Shown one piece after another: positions 5,054 through 6,796 of a DNA stretch of 6,796 nucleotides. The position numbers were made by a program, and so were the translations under genes. Source of the DNA: Christensenella sp. (lineage in GTDB: Bacteria; Bacillota; Clostridia; Christensenellales; Maliibacteriaceae); assembly GCA_019420085.1 (NCBI GenBank), contig JAHZHV010000137.1:1-6796 (forward strand), read 5' to 3'. The notes beneath the pieces were generated by a model that saw only the letters and a list, made by a program, of their open reading frames with translations, made no database searches and was not told the DNA's origin. The number at the start of each line of letters is the position of its first letter. Within the stretch, counting starts at the first letter, position 1.

Positions 5054-5942
5054 ATGTATCCTCCATGCGCTGCGGCGCGGACTTTGCGGGTGTGCTGAAG
5101 GCAAAACAGCCCACGGCAAGCGCAATACAGACGGCGGCGCCGATGCGGTAATACAGCGGATAAAATGTAAACAGCGAAGTGCCAAGCAGGAACGCTGCGC
5201 TGATCAGATAGCCTTTTGCCCGGCCCACGGCCAGAAAACTGCCCGGCCTGTATGTTCGGCGCGACTGTGCGGGGGCATACAGTTGAATAATGTATGCGGA
5301 GACTTCTTCTTCATCCGGACGGATGAACCGCGAAAATCCGGCGGCGTCGGAATCGATGACGCGGGAAAAGCCAAGCTGCGTGGCAAATTGCCGCCAGGCA
5401 GACGGACAGGGCACGGTGACGACGAGAATCCCCTGATATGCCGGCAATTGCAGAAGATCGCGCTTTTGCGGCTTTTCATCCGGCGCAAGCCGCAGAAATG
5501 TGACGGGGATGATTGTATCGTGCTTTTTCACATGACGGCAATCCGGACAAAGCTGCAAATCCATCCTTGCGAGCGCTTCCCGCATCCAATGGTAAAAGCG
5601 TTCCTTTGTCGCAGTACAAAGCAGCAGCGCCTGCAGTTCGCGCGATACCTGCCTGCGCCGCCGCTGCAGGTACTGCCGCTGCCGCGCGCGTGTAATGAGG
5701 CGAACACTGCAAAAGCACAATGCCGTCAAAAGCGCGGAAAGAATGACGCTTATGATGTTGTCGCGTGTGAAAACAAATGCAAGGACATAGAAGATCACAA
5801 AGCCGCAGATGGTACAAACAATGCGATCAAAGACGCGTGCAACGCGGCTTTTGCCATGCTGCATCTGCGCAAGCAGCAGGCGATCGGCTTTTTCATGCAA
5901 CTGTTCCATGAATTCAGTGTGTCCGTTTGTATTGGTATTCAT
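5052..5942 (-). CDS. Unrecognised four-helix membrane protein
   Basis: A 296-residue product I cannot assign to a family. Two adjacent hydrophobic segments (about 41-59 and 62-84) are followed by a very basic stretch (about 85-101, with RRRR), which places the middle in the cytoplasm. A soluble domain (about 100-240) contains C132-x-x-C135 in LCPDCRH and a predicted strand, QGILVVTVP (170-178). Two more hydrophobic segments (about 245-262 and 265-283) precede a short polar tail. There is no signal peptide. The start is uncertain: ATG at 5942 has only a weak GGTG upstream, and ATG at residue 12 is an alternative. It converges on yhbY and is divergent from the acyl-CoA synthetase gene. Codon use and the absence of internal stops over nearly 900 nt support it being real. 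A nuclease-like or regulatory domain is possible but unsupported. Confidence 0.75.
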   Translation of the reverse strand: MNTNTNGHTEFMEQLHEKADRLLLAQMQHGKSRVARVFDRIVCTICGFVIFYVLAFVFTRDNIISVILSALLTALCFCSVRLITRARQRQYLQRRRRQVSRELQALLLCTATKERFYHWMREALARMDLQLCPDCRHVKKHDTIIPVTFLRLAPDEKPQKRDLLQLPAYQGILVVTVPCPSAWRQFATQLGFSRVIDSDAAGFSRFIRPDEEEVSAYIIQLYAPAQSRRTYRPGSFLAVGRAKGYLISAAFLLGTSLFTFYPLYYRIGAAVCIALAVGCFAFSTPAKSAPQRMEDT

Positions 5943-5970
5943 GCATTTGCACCGGAGGGAAAAGTTCCGC

Positions 5971-6000
5971 TTGTCAAATCGCCGTACTGTCTGCTATAAT
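5971..6000 (+). promoter_or_regulatory. Sigma-A-type promoter for the acyl-CoA synthetase gene
   Basis: TTGTCA (5971-5976) and a perfect TATAAT (5995-6000) are 18 nt apart, with TG one base before the -10 (TGCTATAAT). Transcription would begin at about 6007, some 210 nt ahead of the ATG at 6218. On the opposite strand the same A/T block gives TATTAT (complement of 5996-6001), a weak -10 candidate for the membrane protein gene, without a good -35. Confidence 0.75.
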
Positions 6001-6007
6001 AAAAAGA

Positions 6008-6023
6008 ACATGGTGCGCCATGT
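6008..6023 (+). promoter_or_regulatory. Small hairpin or operator-like palindrome at the predicted transcript start
   Basis: A 6-bp perfect inverted repeat, ACATGG-TGCG-CCATGT, starts at the predicted +1. It could be a 5' stabilising hairpin or a repressor site just downstream of the promoter. The rest of the leader (6024-6217) has T-rich runs (6104-6111, 6149-6167). I see no open frame with a ribosome site in it, and no riboswitch or T-box that I recognise. Confidence 0.4.
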
Positions 6024-6217
6024 CATTGCCGGTCGGTCAAGATGGTAGGTTGGAAAAGATGGTTCGGATCGCGGCGTTTTCTTTTTGCGCAATCGGTTGT
6101 ATGGTTTTTTTCTGTTGCGAAAAAAGATGAAATTCGCCTTTGACACGGTTTTCTTTCTTTTCCTTTCCAATCAGGACGTCTTGTACGGCAAAGAATCAGG
6201 AAGGGAGTTGTGTTTCC

Positions 6218-6796
6218 ATGGTTATCACACAGGTATTGGATCAAAATCACGCATTGTACGCCGATCAGATCAGTCTGGTAGAAGTCAATCCGCAGGCAAG
6301 GGAAGAAGACGCGGAGGGCTGGAAAGAGTATGCGCTGGTCGAGACGGGGCGTGAGGATCGATACCGCCGTCAGATGACGTGGGCACAGTTTGATGAAAAG
6401 GCGAATCGCTTTGGACACCGGCTTTTGCAGGACGGCTTTACAAAGGGCAGCAAGGTTGCGATTTTGCTGATGAATTGTCTGGAGTGGCTGCCGATTTACT
6501 TTGGAATCTTAAAAACCGGCGCGATCGTCGTGCCGATGAATTTTCGCTATAGCTCCGAGGAAATTGAATACTGTCTGAGCCTGGCACAGTGCGACGCCAT
6601 CGTGTTCGGACCGGAGTTTGTCGAGCGCATGGCGGCGATTGCCGAGACAGTCGCGCCGCAGGTCAAAAAGATGTATTACGTTGGCGACGATTGCCCTTCG
6701 TTTGCGCAAAGCTATGAAGCGCTGACGGCCGATTGCAGTGCGGATGCGCTGCCGCTTGTCGTTACGCCGCAGGATGACGCCGCAATTTACTTTTCC
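6218..6796 (+). CDS. AMP-binding acyl-CoA synthetase family protein (N-terminal part, cut by window end)
   Basis: The first 193 codons of an adenylate-forming (ANL superfamily) enzyme, which would activate a carboxylic acid with ATP and usually transfer it to CoA. The N-terminal subdomain is typical: a TWAQFDEKANRF segment (about 54-65) matching the family's T-x-x-E-L-x-x-x-x-N-R-x-A pattern; G-x-K-V-A-I-L-L-M-N; PIYFGILKTGAIVVPMNFR (about 95-113); and DAAIYFS at the edge. That last run is where the P-loop S-S-G-T-T-G motif normally begins, so the catalytic core lies beyond the window. ATG follows AAGGGAG (6201-6207) with 10 nt spacing. The substrate cannot be called: medium or long fatty acid, aryl acid and others are all possible. 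Confidence 0.9.
   Translation, partial: MVITQVLDQNHALYADQISLVEVNPQAREEDAEGWKEYALVETGREDRYRRQMTWAQFDEKANRFGHRLLQDGFTKGSKVAILLMNCLEWLPIYFGILKTGAIVVPMNFRYSSEEIEYCLSLAQCDAIVFGPEFVERMAAIAETVAPQVKKMYYVGDDCPSFAQSYEALTADCSADALPLVVTPQDDAAIYFS

Noticed and set aside
5943..5976. TTGACA on the minus strand (complement of 5972-5977) as the promoter of the membrane protein gene
   Set aside because: No -10-like sequence lies 16-19 nt downstream; the hexamer is largely the complement of the plus-strand -35.
4893..5999. 368-codon open frame on the plus strand through the terminator and across the membrane protein gene
   Set aside because: It runs through a strong terminator and overlaps yhbY in another frame; the minus-strand product has coherent membrane segments, and this one has none.
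6140..6168. TTGACA at 6140-6145 as a second promoter for the acyl-CoA synthetase gene
   Set aside because: The -35 is perfect, but the position 17 nt downstream is C/T-rich (CTTTCC), with no -10-like hexamer at any allowed spacing.
6023..6418. 131-codon minus-strand open frame over the leader and the start of the acyl-CoA synthetase gene
   Set aside because: It is antisense to a clearly recognised coding region, without a ribosome site or recognisable domain.

Overview
The window looks like chromosomal DNA of a spore-forming member of the Bacillota, most likely of the Clostridia. The main reason is a clear mother-cell sporulation sigma factor (SigK). It is supported by an EF2568-type cysteine desulfurase-like enzyme and a DUF3343 protein, both common in Clostridia and relatives. 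GC content is moderate to high (about 55% by eye). The genus cannot be named from the sequence.

Layout from left to right. Positions 1-88 are coding-like sequence of unknown identity. Positions 89-255 are the decaying trailer end of a type I-C CRISPR array: one intact 33-nt repeat, then two increasingly degenerate ones, with two fainter repeat-like segments out to 365. A strong bidirectional terminator (382-423) separates the array from sigK, which runs leftward. Upstream of sigK on the minus strand, 19 nt away, is a PLP-dependent cysteine desulfurase family gene; the two look like one operon. From the roughly 90-bp divergent region (2343-2433) a rightward operon begins: DUF3343 protein, nth (endonuclease III), obgE (ribosome-assembly GTPase) and yhbY (ribosome-associated CRM-domain protein). 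A long inverted-repeat terminator (5005-5053) ends it. Facing it on the minus strand is an unrecognised four-helix membrane protein (5052-5942). A 275-bp divergent region then holds a good sigma-A-type promoter and a leader of about 210 nt, ahead of an AMP-binding acyl-CoA synthetase-type gene cut off by the window end.

How the genes relate. obgE and yhbY both act in large-subunit assembly. nth is base-excision repair. The desulfurase-like enzyme and the DUF3343 protein, divergent across one shared control region, suggest sulfur or selenium handling. Pairing the desulfurase gene with sigK suggests the enzyme may be expressed during sporulation, but this is inference from gene order only. I see no convincing new defence system or mobile element. 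The most unusual parts are the decaying CRISPR tail, the desulfurase/sigK/DUF3343 arrangement and the unknown membrane protein.
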